Below, piece after piece: positions 52,341 through 62,771 of a stretch of DNA of 64,000 bases; the first letter of the stretch is position 1; each line of letters opens with the position of its first letter. The notes beneath the pieces are model-generated. The model made no database searches. It saw only the letters and a program-made list of their open reading frames with translations, and had not been told where the DNA came from. Origin of the DNA: Blepharisma stoltei (Eukaryota; Ciliophora; Heterotrichea; Heterotrichida; Blepharismidae); contig CAJZBQ010000036.1 of assembly GCA_914767885.1 (NCBI GenBank), positions 620,001-684,000 on the forward strand. Direction: 5' to 3'. Position numbers and translations under genes: made by a program.

Positions 52341-53489
52341 ATGCTTGAAAAAATCTTAGGAAAAGACCCTGATGAAGTTTTCGCTTACATGACAGCACGC
52401 ATGCTTATTATCAGAGATCTTCTAATGTCACTTATTGATTGATCCCTGCAAACACTCATAGTAGTTTACGTGATTTTTTATTGCTTTCTCATTCTTCAAA
52501 GATACAATATCAAGGCCACCTGAGATGGATATATTTATTACCGAATAACTGGCAAAGGCTACTCAGAAACTGATGGAATCTACTATCCATGGGACCATGG
52601 CGATCTAGTTTACCCAGAACAAGACGGAAACGGCTTTAATTTGGGCGTTCACTGCTACAGAGTTGATGGCCAGCAAATGGGCTACTGCACAAATGCTTGT
52701 GAATCTGATGATGATTGCAGTGATAAAGAGCCATATGAGTATAAAGTTTGCACGGATAATGGCTATTGCAAAAGCCTAACATGGTGCCCAGACCTAGCTT
52801 CTATAAGTTCCTCAGAGCTAGATGAATCCAAAATTTATGGAGTTGGGAATTTCGTAATAAACCTGTGGGCAGGAATAGATTTCCCACAGTTTGATACAGA
52901 TGAATATGTGAATTATGAATCAAAAAAGCCTGTAAGTTATCCAGAAGAGCCAGCTACTAAGTATACAATTAATGATATTTTGTCTGAAGCAGGAATTGAA
53001 AGTATGGATGAAGTCAGAAAAACAGGAGCGATCATTGAAATAATTATTGACTGAAAATGCAAAACAAAGGAAACCACCTGTGATCCTACTTTGAGTGTAG
53101 CCAGGCTTGATGGGGCTAGCGAAGACCATCCTGTATCTTTTACGTAAATTCTATTTAGACGCTCTAATCATTATTATAAGGATGGAGTATTGACACGAGA
53201 TTTCAAAAAGTTTATCGGATTGAAATTTATGATTAGATCAGAAGGGCTAGGGTATGAATTTTCTCTATTGCAAACAGTGCTTCAGATTTCTTCTGGGTTG
53301 GCTTTATTAAAACTAATGACAACTATTACTGATTTCATTATGTTAAACCTATATCCAAACAAAAAGAAAAGAGCAGCTTTCAAGAAATTCAAGGTTGAGG
53401 AAAGTGTGGACTTCACTGATAAAGGCAATAGAATCGATTATATCAGATTTTTAAGAGAAAGAAGAGAGAATCAGCCCAACGAGGAGTAA
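52341..53489 (+). CDS. P2X-type ATP-gated channel homologue
   Basis: About 377 aa with two TM segments (LQTLIVVYVIFYCFLIL and LQISSGLALLKLMTTITDFI). Between them lies a cysteine-rich ectodomain: KGYSETDG, CYRVDGQQMGYCTNACESDD, CTDNGYC, LTWCPDL, FVINLWAGIDFPQF, GAIIEIIIDWKCKTKETTCD, and RLD. TM2 matches the P2X signature GxALL..T..TD. A 15 nt intron lies at 53144-53158. UGA is W in at least four places. The classical Lys-Gly-x-Lys of the ATP site is only partly visible (KGY), so ligand identity is uncertain. Cytosolic ends are short. Confidence 0.85.
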
Positions 53490-53716
53490 TTAAAGCATAT
53501 AAATGCTGCATCATTATTGAAAAAATAAGGATTATTTAAATTTCGAGAGTCTGAAACTTTTTATTCAATGCCATGATAGCTCCTTTTGGAGAGTGAATCT
53601 TTGGCCAATTATTTTTTTATTATTTATTTTCTCTGTTTTTTTATATTTTCTCGACAAAAATTGAAAATATATAAAGGTATTCTTTTCTACTTATTAGAAT
53701 TACTATTAAAATATAA

Positions 53717-54320
53717 ATGGAATCAAGAAGACTTCAAAAAGAGTTCGAAGAACTTTTTAAGCTGGGTGCAGACGGCAACAGCAATGTAAGCGCTCACTTG
53801 GTTGGCAACGATATGCATCATCTCAAAGGAATAATCAAGGGACCAGTAAGTTTCTATTTAGTAGCCAGATACACCATATAGCGGTGGAACTTTTATTGTT
53901 GATATCCAGATTCCTCCTGATTATCCTTATAAACCTCCTAAAATGAAATTTGATACGAAAATCTGGCATCCTAACATTTCATCTCAAACAGGAGCAATTT
54001 GTCTTGACATTCTCAAAGATGAGTGAAGTCCTGCTTTGACAATAAGAACTGCTCTATTAAGCTTACAAGCATTATTATGTGCTCCTGAGCCTGACGATCC
54101 TCAAGATGCAGTTGTTGCAAGTCAATATAAAAACCACCATGCAGAATATGAAAGAACTGCGAGACAATGGACACAAGAGTATGCGAAAGATATTGAGCAA
54201 GTTCATCGCGAACAAATTCAAAGATTGTGCGAGATGGGATTTGATGAAGTAACTGTAAGAACAGCACTCGAAAATGCTGGTTGGGATGAAAACGCAGTTA
54301 TCAATTCGCTTTTAGGATAA
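53717..54320 (+). CDS. Ubiquitin-conjugating enzyme E2 with UBA domain (UBE2K-like)
   Basis: About 194 aa. UBC fold: [21 protein letters not shown], then [39 protein letters not shown], and catalytic cysteine in [28 protein letters not shown] (W encoded by UGA, diagnostic for the code) and [10 protein letters not shown]. The C-terminal UBA domain ([20 protein letters not shown]) matches UBE2K/Ubc1, which build K48 chains. The only workable intron is 19 nt (53846-53864); a 16 nt version would leave an in-frame TAG. ATG at 53717. Confidence 0.95.
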
Positions 54321-54393
54321 AAATATTGATTAACTTTAATTTAGCTATTTTGATATACGAGGCTATTAATGAAAACTTTTCCAAATGTATTAC

Positions 54394-54825
54394 CTATAAT
54401 TTACCTAGGAACTTTCTTATTTCTTCAAACTTGCTTTCTTTGATTTTCATCTCAAAGCTGCCAATAACTTTGGATAGCCCTACAAGCTTTTTTAGCCTCC
54501 TTGAGATTATTTTGGTTTTTGTTTTTCTTTTCTTAATTGTCTTTTTATTATGTATAATTATCCAAAATATTCTGGCATAAATAGACAAAATCAGTGAGCA
54601 AGCAGGAGTGAGAAGTCTCCTGTGAATTAAATCAATTAGAGACATGGCTGCTTCTTCAATGATATTTTCAAAATTATCAATTTCTGCTCCTGATATATAT
54701 TTTTTCAAAGTCTTATAAACCTGCATTAGTTTTCTGAATTGTAGAGTTCTGCCTAGTTGATTTTTCAGCTTATACACAACCTGCTTTATAAGTTTGCATT
54801 CGTAAAATAATGGATTAACATTCAT
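54394..54825 (-). CDS. Hypothetical basic helical protein (possibly RMP1/NEPRO-like)
   Basis: 143 aa, helical throughout: MNVNPLFYECKLIKQVVYKL, LQFRKLMQVYKTLKKYI, EEAAMSLIDLIHRRLLTPAC with SLILSIYARIFWIIIH, then a strongly basic end (KKTIKKRKTKTKIISRRLKK). The pattern of a helical domain with a late hydrophobic helix and a basic tail is reminiscent of the RNase MRP subunit RMP1/NEPRO family, but this is weak. Its start codon is 6 nt from that of the ELP2 gene on the other strand. Confidence 0.6.
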   Translation of the reverse strand: MNVNPLFYECKLIKQVVYKLKNQLGRTLQFRKLMQVYKTLKKYISGAEIDNFENIIEEAAMSLIDLIHRRLLTPACSLILSIYARIFWIIIHNKKTIKKRKTKTKIISRRLKKLVGLSKVIGSFEMKIKESKFEEIRKFLGKL

Positions 54826-54831
54826 TTTATT

Positions 54832-56844
54832 ATGTCAGGCTGTATAAGAACAATTTCAATTTCGGGAGGCTGCAACCAAACCTTGAATTCTGCTGCTTTA
54901 CAATACCCTCTGCTTGCATATGGCTCAGGAACTGAAATTTTATTACACAATCTTGAGAATGGGACCACATGCCAAGCACTTTCAGGCCACTCTTCACGTG
55001 TAAATTGCCTCGCCATGTCAGGAAATTTTCTAATCTCTGGCGGATGCGACAAGAAAATGATCATTTGGGAAAATTTTGTTAAAAAGCAGGAAATTTTGGT
55101 TAAAGGAGCCGTCATCAATATTACAATTGGCAAAAATCATGCAATTGCTTTGAGCGCAGATGGAGAAATCCTTAGCTTTAAACGAGGCGAAAACCTTACA
55201 CTTGACCAAGAAATAAACCTTGGTATGAACCTCCAAGAAAGCTTAGCGATTGTTGATTATTTTGATAAAGAAATTTTGGCATTAGGAGGAGCTGATTCAA
55301 GAATCCATATATACACATATCAAAACGAATGGATCTATCAAAATTCACTAGAAGGGCATGTAAGGACAGTTAGGAGTTTAGACTGGAAAACTGAAAATAA
55401 CGACCTTTTGCTTGTCAGTGGAAGCCAGGACTCATATATTAGGATATGAAAATTTTTCAGAGAAGTTCCTCATAGCCTATTAGAGTCACAAGGACTATAT
55501 TTAATAGAAAGTTTACAAATGTCAGCTAAGCTTGAAGCTGTAGCATTTGGCCATACCGGCCCTGTGAGCAGTGTTAAATGGATGGGAAATTCAATATTAA
55601 GCAGTTCTCACGACTTTACAGTTCAAATATGAAATGAAGACAAGTACAGCGGATCTTGGATTACAACAGCTACTTTAGGCCAGATTGGAGGCAATAAAAA
55701 CTTATTTTTCGGAGCTTTATGTGATGAAAGCGCTCAGCATATTTTAGCTCATGGTTACTCTGGAGGATTTTATCATTGGGTCCTCAACTCTGGAGAATGA
55801 AAAAATATCCCTGCCCCAACTGGTCATTTTAACTCGGTAACTGATATAGCTCTAGCTTCTGATTTTGTTATAACTTCTTCTTCAGATCAAACAGCTAGGA
55901 TCTGGGCTGAGTGGAACGGTATCTGGAAAGAATTATCAAGGCCGATGATCCATGGATATGATTTAAATTGCATTTGCTATTATGGTAATTACATCATTTC
56001 AGGAGGTGATGAAAAAGTTATACGCACTCTTGAAACTTCTAGTGTAACTGCAGACATATTCTCAAGGGATGCTGGAATTAGATTATCAGGAATCAAAAGA
56101 GGAGCTGGCCAAGCCTTAGGCCTTGCAACTAAAAGCTCAGAACAGGAGAGCTTTAACATCGCTCAAATCCCTGTGACAGAAGATATTTTAAACTCTTATA
56201 CATTGTGGCCTGAAATTGCCAAACTATATGGTCATGGCTATGAAGTTGCTGTGTTATGCCCAGCTCATTTATCGCCGCTATTAGCAAGTGCATCTAAGTC
56301 ACAGAATGCTGAGCATTCAAATATATTATTATGAAACTTGGAATCTAGAACACAAGCAGGCTCTTTATCTTTCCACACATTAGGTGTTACAGACTTAGCG
56401 TTTTCCCACAATGACCAATATTTCCTTTCAGTCTCCAGAGATCGATCGTGATGCCTTTATATTTTTGAGGAAAATTCGTATAAAATCAAGACAAGCCTAC
56501 AAGCTCATACAAGAATCATTTATTGTTGCGCTTGGAGTCCAGATGACACAAACTTCATTACAGGCTCAAGAGATAAGAAACTAAAAATCTGGAACACCAA
56601 TGGAGAATTAATAGATACTCTGAGCTTCCCACAACCTGTGACTGCTTGTGTATATATGAGCACTGGCACAATTGCTGCAGGATTAGAGGACGGAAAAGTT
56701 TTAATTATGAACATCGCAACCAAGACAGAAATAGGAGCATTCAGCCATGGTGCTTATGTAACAAAGCTAAGATGGAATGGCAAGCTGCTATTTTCTGCAA
56801 GTGAAGATCATACAGTGAGAGTTCATACTTTAGAGCTTAAATAA
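54832..56844 (+). CDS. ELP2: Elongator complex subunit ELP2 (two WD40 propellers)
   Basis: About 670 aa of WD40 repeats: LSGHSSRVNCLAMSGNFLIS, LEGHVRTVRSLDW, FGHTGPVSSVKWMG, DQTARIW, RPMIHGYDLNCI (the ELP2-specific segment), SGGDEKVIRTLE, LYGHGYEVAVLCPAH, LQAHTRIIYCCAWSPDDTNF and SASEDHTVRVHTL. Elongator modifies wobble uridines of tRNA, and ELP2 is a scaffold for the catalytic ELP3 subunit. UGA supplies many of the repeat-final tryptophans (RIW, QIW). No intron and no IES in 2 kb, which stands out in this window. Confidence 0.9.
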
Positions 56845-57252
56845 ATCTTATAACTTTTATTAAACTATTATACAAAATAAAATTAATTCATTTTCAGCAG
56901 CACACTGTTTATGAATGCCCATTAAATCTTTGATTGAATATTATTCGTTTACCTTATTTCATTAGTGTGGCAAACTCTTAAAACTTTGAAACTTATTGCA
57001 CCTCTATACTCCTCGTATTAGCTCTTCTCACAACCTAATGACTTCTCAAGACTCATGCTACGTCGATAATGAGAATTAAAGATCTATAGACAAAAATTGG
57101 CCGTGCCCCAGTTCATTCCAAGTAAATTCCATCATAATAAAATTATTTTGAACGGCCTTTATGTCCTGTTCAGCCATTGTGCCTATGCATAGTTCATACC
57201 CTTAAGCTGTTATAGCATATTGATAAAGCCGGATAGTATTTCTTCCATCTTT
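56845..57252. other. Intergenic, nothing recognised
   Basis: About 400 bp downstream of ELP2 with moderate GC content (for example around 57100-57230) but no open frame, no tRNA-like fold found by eye and no known repeat family end. Confidence 0.4.
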
Positions 57253-57516
57253 TTATTTTAAAGATTTGCATAATCTTGCAAAGTTATTTTCGAAATAAAT
57301 CTTATACCATGATTTCAAGGAGTTTTTAGCATTTTTGCATAAATATTTAAACATCTTCTGAGTTCCAGCTAATTTAAGATAGGAGAATTTAAGAGTTTCA
57401 AACTCTCCCACAGATCTTTCTTTGGTTTTAAGTCTGAACAATCCAAAATATGAGTAATTAAGAAAGGCATACTCTATCAGCTGCCATATTTTATAACTCC
57501 TAGGAAATTAATTTTC
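57253..57516 (-). pseudogene. Orphan coding-like fragment, no start codon
   Basis: About 87 codons open to an upstream TAA: residues include IWQLIEYAFLNYSYFGLFRL, RSVGEFETLKFSYLKLAGTQ and KSWYKIYFENNFARLCKSLK, then TAA. The composition is protein-like and basic/aromatic. No ATG precedes it and no 15-16 nt intron opens the frame further. The retroposon-related stretch 57575-57950 lies just upstream, so this may be the end of a gene disrupted by insertion, or a chance frame. Confidence 0.3.
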
Positions 57517-57574
57517 AATTACTTAGATTTCTTAAACAAGTAGTTATAAGTTTAATAGGTGTTTAAAGTGTCTA

Positions 57575-57950
57575 GTGCTACTCTCAAAAAGAAGGACTTA
57601 ACTCGAAGATAGTGATGTAACGGACCAGTTTGCTGACTAAAATGTCACACTATATAGGCAGACATCACAAAACAAGACATCTCACTCGACATCTTTCCAT
57701 TGCGTGTTACTCAGCTCCTGAGCATGCTTCACCTAAAGATCAGCTTTCTTGGGTGTGATTAGCGAAAAAATCCCAAACCTTCAAAATACTTAAAAGATCA
57801 GGCCAAGAGACTATGTATCCCTCTCCGTCGATAGCTTGATATAGCTGGAAAAACTATTTTGGGAATGCCGAACCTCTTAATAATAAAATAGCTCAGGAGA
57901 GGAAATTTAATCGCTTGCGAAATTTCGATTTTATTATTATGCTCAATTTA
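57575..57950. mobile_element. Degenerate GC-rich retroposon-related stretch
   Basis: Shares with 8177-8580 a segment around GTTACTCAGCTCCTGAGC, CACCTAAAGATCAGC and CTTGGGTGTGATTAG, plus a closing hairpin AAATTTAATCGCTTGCGAAATTT near 57900. Target duplications were not identified. Probably a decayed copy. Confidence 0.5.
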
Positions 57951-58014
57951 TTAAACATTTTAATCAGCATTTTGGTAATTAAAATCATCCTGTAAGTATA
58001 AGTTATCCAGAACT

Positions 58015-58275
58015 TTAGTTTTGGTCTGAATGCTGCTCATGGAAGCTAGTAGAATATAGGGTGATATCGATTTCATTAGCTTCTTCTATTGATGGGTTAG
58101 CAACGAGTTGGCTTGATTTGTATGAAGATATTGGACCTTCGTAATGTGAAACTCTTAAGCTTTCCTTGTGGCTATTTTCAAAAGCTGTTTCATCGCACAC
58201 CAATAGAAGTGATGGTGCAGGCTATTTAAAGTATACTGGAAGGTCTTTCGAGCTACTAGTACAACATGCACCCAT
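58015..58275 (-). CDS. Small acylated-type acidic protein, unknown
   Basis: About 81 aa after splicing a 15 nt intron at 58222-58236. The N-terminus MGACCTSSSKDLP is an ideal N-myristoylation plus dual palmitoylation signal, so the protein should sit on membranes. The rest is serine-rich and acidic (ENSHKESLRVSHYEGPISSY, SIEEANEIDITLYSTSFHEQ). No domain was recognised. The intron, the signal and the clean stop support a real gene. Confidence 0.6.
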
Positions 58276-58391
58276 ATTGCTAAATATAAAATTTTTCAAT
58301 TTTAATAAAACAATAAATTAATCCTACAGAATTTACATTTTCTTTTCGTTCGACGATTTCACTATCTATAAATTCAGACGGTAAACATATC

Positions 58392-58720
58392 TAACTTGTC
58401 CCCCCTCCATGAACGAGCAAAACCATTAGAAAATTCCCTATTTTTTTCCAAAAAAACACCCTCCGTGAGCGAACAAAATTTTTTTATGGATGGAAAAAAA
58501 ATTGATATATAAGTGATAATTAGTATAATGAAATCTCGAAATAATTCTATTTATTTTTAAACAAATTGCGTTTTAAAATATAAATTTTACAAATTAAATT
58601 AATATTTACTTTCCAATTTTTACAAAGCGGAACTTTTTTTAAATTTCGAAAAGAAAATTTCTATATAAATTTTTTTTTAAAACAAATTAAACCCCTCCGT
58701 GAGCTCACGGAGTGGGGGAG
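58392..58720. mobile_element. Family A element with doubled left terminus, intergenic
   Basis: Left: TAACTTGTCCCCCCTCCATG, GAACGAGCAAAACCATTAGA, then CACCCTCCGTGAGCGAACAA. Core inverted (ATAAGTGATAATTAGTATAA, TGAAATCTCG). Right: CCCTCCGTGAGCTCACGGAG, a perfect palindrome of the terminus, then TGGGGGAGTA. TA on both sides. Confidence 0.75.
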
Positions 58721-58851
58721 TAAGCATTTTGAAATTTTTTGAAAAAATTTGATGGCTGTCTAATTGCCATCAAAACACATTAAATTATTTTAAATTTATA
58801 CCACGAAAAATGATTATTATGCATTAACATACATATTGAAATAATATTTTA

Positions 58852-59235
58852 ATGGAAGATCGAACTTATTACTGACTGTTAAACCTCCTCTCATCAAAAT
58901 CAAACTCACTAAATCTACTAGAGACTTATGTTATTTGTGATCAAAGACCTTCTTTCTTTTACGCAAAAACAAAAGGGAGAACGATTTCAAAAATCCAAGA
59001 AAGTTCGAATTTGCATGATCTTCTGTGCGAGATATATAAAAATCATGCATGAAAGCAAAAAATTAAAGATTCGGGATCACTGGTATGTTATTTTTTATAT
59101 CAGAAAGATAGAAAAAGGATTTTTGAAGCAGATCTAAAAGAAACAATTTCAGCACCTTGAATTCCTATACCTCTGCTTATAAATAGCATTATTAATCATC
59201 CAGTCATAATCTATAAAACTATTTCAGTTTATTAA
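58852..59235 (+). CDS. Hypothetical protein
   Basis: About 127 aa when UGA is read as W (three times): starts MEDRTYYWLLNLLSSKSNSL, with DQRPSFFYAKTKGRTISKIQ, SSNLHDLLCEIYKNHAWKQK and SLVCYFLYQKDRKRIFEADL, and ends NHPVIIYKTISVY. The frame is uninterrupted from ATG to TAA. No family was recognised. The distribution of hydrophobic residues suggests a globular domain. Confidence 0.55.
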
Positions 59236-59321
59236 ATAATCACACCTAAAGGCATAATTTAAATTATATTCAAATAGCAAGGCCAAATGCTGAAATTTAC
59301 GAAATTATTTACAATTTACGA

Positions 59322-60440
59322 ATGGAATACACAACGAAAGGCTATGTTACTAATCTATCACGGGTTATTGAAAATGAAATCACTTCAGCTGACTGTTCTC
59401 AAATTTATGATCAAGCCTGCGATGCTGCTTTAACATTAATGATACTAATAGAAGAATCAGAAACCAAACGCGTCATGATTCTTGACGTTGATTTTATTGA
59501 GGATATTGAAAAAAGCATATGAATTTCTTTTACTAGAGAAATAAAAATAGCAGAACCGGAATTATGCCTACAAGTAAAAATTGAACAGCCATCTGATTTA
59601 AATGATATCAAAGTTACTAGCTATGCTGAAGAAAAACTGACAAAATTGGTAAACGGAGAAGCAATCACCAAAAAACCTACAAAAATTTCTAAAAAAATAA
59701 AAGACTTGAAATATACTGTACAAAGAGGACATATAAGAAATAAAGCGAGCATTTTAAGCAGCCCTATCAAAATTCTGAGATCTGGAGAGCTAAAACTTGG
59801 AGAATCTCATAGTGATAAAGAGCTAGTAGAAACCAATGAGCCTGAACCTTTCCATAAATCTTTTAATTCCATGAGCCCCACATGCAAAGAAGTGAATAGT
59901 TTAGATCTTGGCTTTGAGGGAAAGAAAAAAGAAGCGCTGTATAAAGAAATCCAAAAATGCCCGGAAATGAGATCTATGCTGAGGAGAGCTGGATATATAG
60001 ATGTGCTGCAAGATATTAGCAAATATTCACTAAAGAACGCTTTGAGGAGTCCTCAGAGAGAGGTAAGTGAGGATAAAATTGAAACGAAGAGCAAAAGAAA
60101 GTTTGACTCTTGCTCGAGGAAAAATAGATTAAAATGCCCTTTACCTCCAAGCGGATCTAAAACAGCAAGAAGTCATGACATTAGTAGCTTGAGTTCAGAG
60201 CTGCAGAGTCCTGGCATAGCTAACTTAAGCAAAACTTTCAATTTCAAGTCATCTAAAAATCTGTTTAGAATAAAGTCGAAGGTCAATAAGAAAAAGTTTA
60301 AATACGTAAGTAGCCCAGGAAGTGCAAACTATACACCCAGGACAAACTCAGAAGTCGAAGAAGAATTAAAATCGCATTCTTATCTTACTAATACTGTAAA
60401 TATAAGCCCAGAAAAATCAAGAGATAATACTTTTAATTAA
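59322..60440 (+). CDS. Hypothetical serine/lysine-rich protein
   Basis: About 372 aa. The N-terminal 110 residues look folded (CSQIYDQACDAALTLMILIE, RVMILDVDFIEDIEKSIW, LCLQVKIEQPSDLNDIKVTS). The rest is basic, serine-rich and probably disordered (IRNKASILSSPIKILRSGEL, KYVSSPGSANYTPRTNSEVE), with many SP/TP sites. One helical motif (YKEIQKCPEMRSMLRRAGYI) could be a short interaction domain. One UGA=W. No introns or IES. Confidence 0.65.
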
Positions 60441-60448
60441 TGTTAATA

Positions 60449-61358
60449 AATGTCAATTGTAAAGAATTCAGCCCACTCAATATCAAGGGATTTAATCCAT
60501 GTCTCAATAGACAATGATGCTTTAGATGCTCTTATTGCAAGAATTCAAGCAAATAACTCAAAGCCAACTCCTTGAAATGACTGGCAAAGTCATTATAAAG
60601 GAGTTAACAAAGTCAATTACATTTTTGCATTAGATGCTTTGAATTTTTGTTTTTGGCCAAAGCCAGGATTTGAATATGACAATTTGGCTGGAAACTTAAA
60701 AGCTTTAATGGAAAGAGACCCGAATATTCTTTCTCCAAACTCAATCGCAGCTATGACTGATGAGTTCATTCAGCAAGAAATCTTTCAAGATGCTAGTTTT
60801 CCTTTAATCAATGAAAGATGCAGACTTTTGAGAGAAATTGGAGAGCAAACAATAAAATGCTATGCTGGAGATTTCAATAATATTTTAAATTCCTGTCAAA
60901 ACAGCTCAGAAAAGGTAAGAACTATTTAGCTTGTTGAAATTATTACAGCAATATTCCCAGGTTTTCGAGACTCCTGTGTATATAGAGGCAGGCAAGCATT
61001 CTTTTACAAAAGAGCACAAATCTTAGTAGCAGATTTATACGCATCAGGAGCTTATGAATTTAATGATATTGAGAAAATCACAATGTTCCCTGACTATAGA
61101 GTTCCTCAATTGCTAAATACGTATGGGGTATTAAAATATTCCCAAAAATTACAAAATAAAATTGATTCCAAAATTCTCATTCAAGTAGGGTCTGAAATGG
61201 AAGTTGAAATCCGAGCAGCAACAGTCAAAGCATGCGACATAATTTCATCAAGACTAGACAGAATTCCAATTGAGGTTGATCATTTATTATGGCAAATGGG
61301 AGAGCTCTCACTCAATACTCTTAAAGAGCACCATAGAACTTTAACGATCTTTTATTAG
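60449..61358 (+). CDS. Queuosine salvage protein (DUF2419/QNG1 family)
   Basis: About 297 aa. The family releases queuine from queuosine 5'-phosphate so that it can be reused in tRNA. Typical motifs: ALDALNFCFWP near residue 65, NLKALMERDPNILSP, LINERCRLLREIGEQ, after the intron LVEIITAIFPGFRDS, FYKRAQILVADLY, ITMFPDYRVPQLLNTYGVL, and ATVKACDIIS with VDHLLW near the end. A 15 nt intron lies at 60915-60929. UGA is W once (TPWNDW). Length as in the family. Confidence 0.9.
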
Positions 61359-61375
61359 TTTTTATGAAATATGAA

Positions 61376-61789
61376 TTACTTATTTCTTTCTTCCAAGTAC
61401 TTGTAATAAATATATATTTGTTCTTGATTTATTTGCATATGCTTTATCCTTTCATTATGAGCAACAGATGATATGTCAATGATCTTATTTCTATTATATT
61501 TATCAAGCTGGTGATCTAAATAACTTGGTGTTACAAGGCCTTTAAAACGGAATATTCCTGTCCATAAATAAAAATCAAAAATACTTCTTCCTAAAGTAAA
61601 AAAGCAGTATGCTACAATCCATAGTGTGACTTTCACAGATAAATCCTTACTTCTTCTCGCACAATATGTAAGTCAGTACTCGTAAGTTGTTCTATGAGTC
61701 CTTTCGATTCTTCTTCCTATTTTCCTTAGCCTTGCGAATACCTTTGCATAAGCATTATCAATAGCCTTATCGATATACTTGAACACCAT
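61376..61789 (-). CDS. Small membrane protein, unknown
   Basis: About 137 aa. A basic amphipathic N-terminal half (AYAKVFARLRKIGRRIERTH) is followed by a transmembrane segment (VKVTLWIVAYCFFTLG), a short aromatic loop (SIFDFYLWTGIFRFKGL) and a polar tail ending KYLEERNK. UGA is W once. No family was recognised; the basic start would suit a mitochondrial protein (speculative). Its ATG is 12 nt from the ATG of the METTL16-like gene. Confidence 0.55.
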
Positions 61790-61801
61790 TTTATAATCAA
61801 A

Positions 61802-62686
61802 ATGGAAAGGACAAACTTCAATCAAAGAATGCATCCCCTTAATAAGTACTTAAACCATCGGCCTGACTATTTAGCGCTTTCAAAGAAATATCATTGGTTT
61901 GCTAAGCAGTAATATAAAGTCAGTGTGAAAGGAAGAGCCCTTGATTATTCGTCTGATGAAGCTTGCAATGCACTAGTCAAAGTTCTGCTTTTAGAAGATT
62001 TTAATATAAAATATTGGAAAATTCCTGATGGGTATTTGGTTCCCACAGTTCCACAAAGATTGAATTATTTATGCTGAATTAAGGAAATATTGCAAAAAAA
62101 TGATCCAGTGATTTTGGATATGTAAAAATAATTTAGAGGAACTGGGGCTAGCTTGATTTATCCTTTATTAGGGGTAGCGGAATTTAATTGAAATTTTGTG
62201 GCAACTGATATTGATGAGATTGCCATACAAAATGCTAGAAAAATAATTGAAAAAAATGAGCTGGAAGGCAAAATTATGCTGATAAAAGTTGAAAAAACGC
62301 AGATAATAAGAGAAATTACACAGAATTTCGATGTATCAATTTGCAATCCCCCATTTTATAGCTCTGATTATAATGCAGAAAGCTTAAATGGGTATGGAGG
62401 GAGATCAAATGAAATGAAAACTCCTGGAGGAGAATGCAAGTTTATAGGAGATTATATTGATGAATCATGGGGGAAAAGACAAGAAGTAGAATGGTTTACA
62501 ACACTTGTTGGAGTCAAATCCCATTTGAAAATAATGATGGATTATCTAAATACACAATTTTCAAATGTTTTAATAAAAACGACCACTTTTTACCAAGGAA
62601 AAACTCTCAGATGGGGTTTGGCTTGGAAATTTATTGAAAAAACTATAACTATAGAAGAAGATAATAGCTCTCAATCTGATAATTAA
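61802..62686 (+). CDS. METTL16-like RNA N6-adenosine methyltransferase
   Basis: About 284 aa with two 15 nt introns (61909-61923 and 62122-62136). Conserved order: MHPLNKYLNHRPDYLALSKK, FAKHVKGRALDYSS, LVPTVPQRLNYLCWI, the SAM loop DIGTGASLIYPLLG (formed across the second intron), ATDIDEIAIQNARKII, catalytic CNPPF (NPPF tetrad), GGRSNEM, GGECKFIGDYIDESW and GKTLRWGLAWKF. METTL16 proteins methylate U6 snRNA and some hairpins. The C-terminal vertebrate-conserved regions are absent, so this is a catalytic-domain-only form. Confidence 0.9.
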
Positions 62687-62771
62687 TTGTTTTCTGCAAA
62701 ATAATTAATTCAAGATTTTTAATTATTTGCCGCTTTTGTAATTTTCTTAGTTTTTTATTCTTTATCCTCAA

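Noticed and set aside
57100-57240. Possible structured RNA in a moderately GC-rich intergenic stretch
   Set aside because: No cloverleaf, snRNA Sm site or box C/D-H/ACA pattern could be identified by eye.
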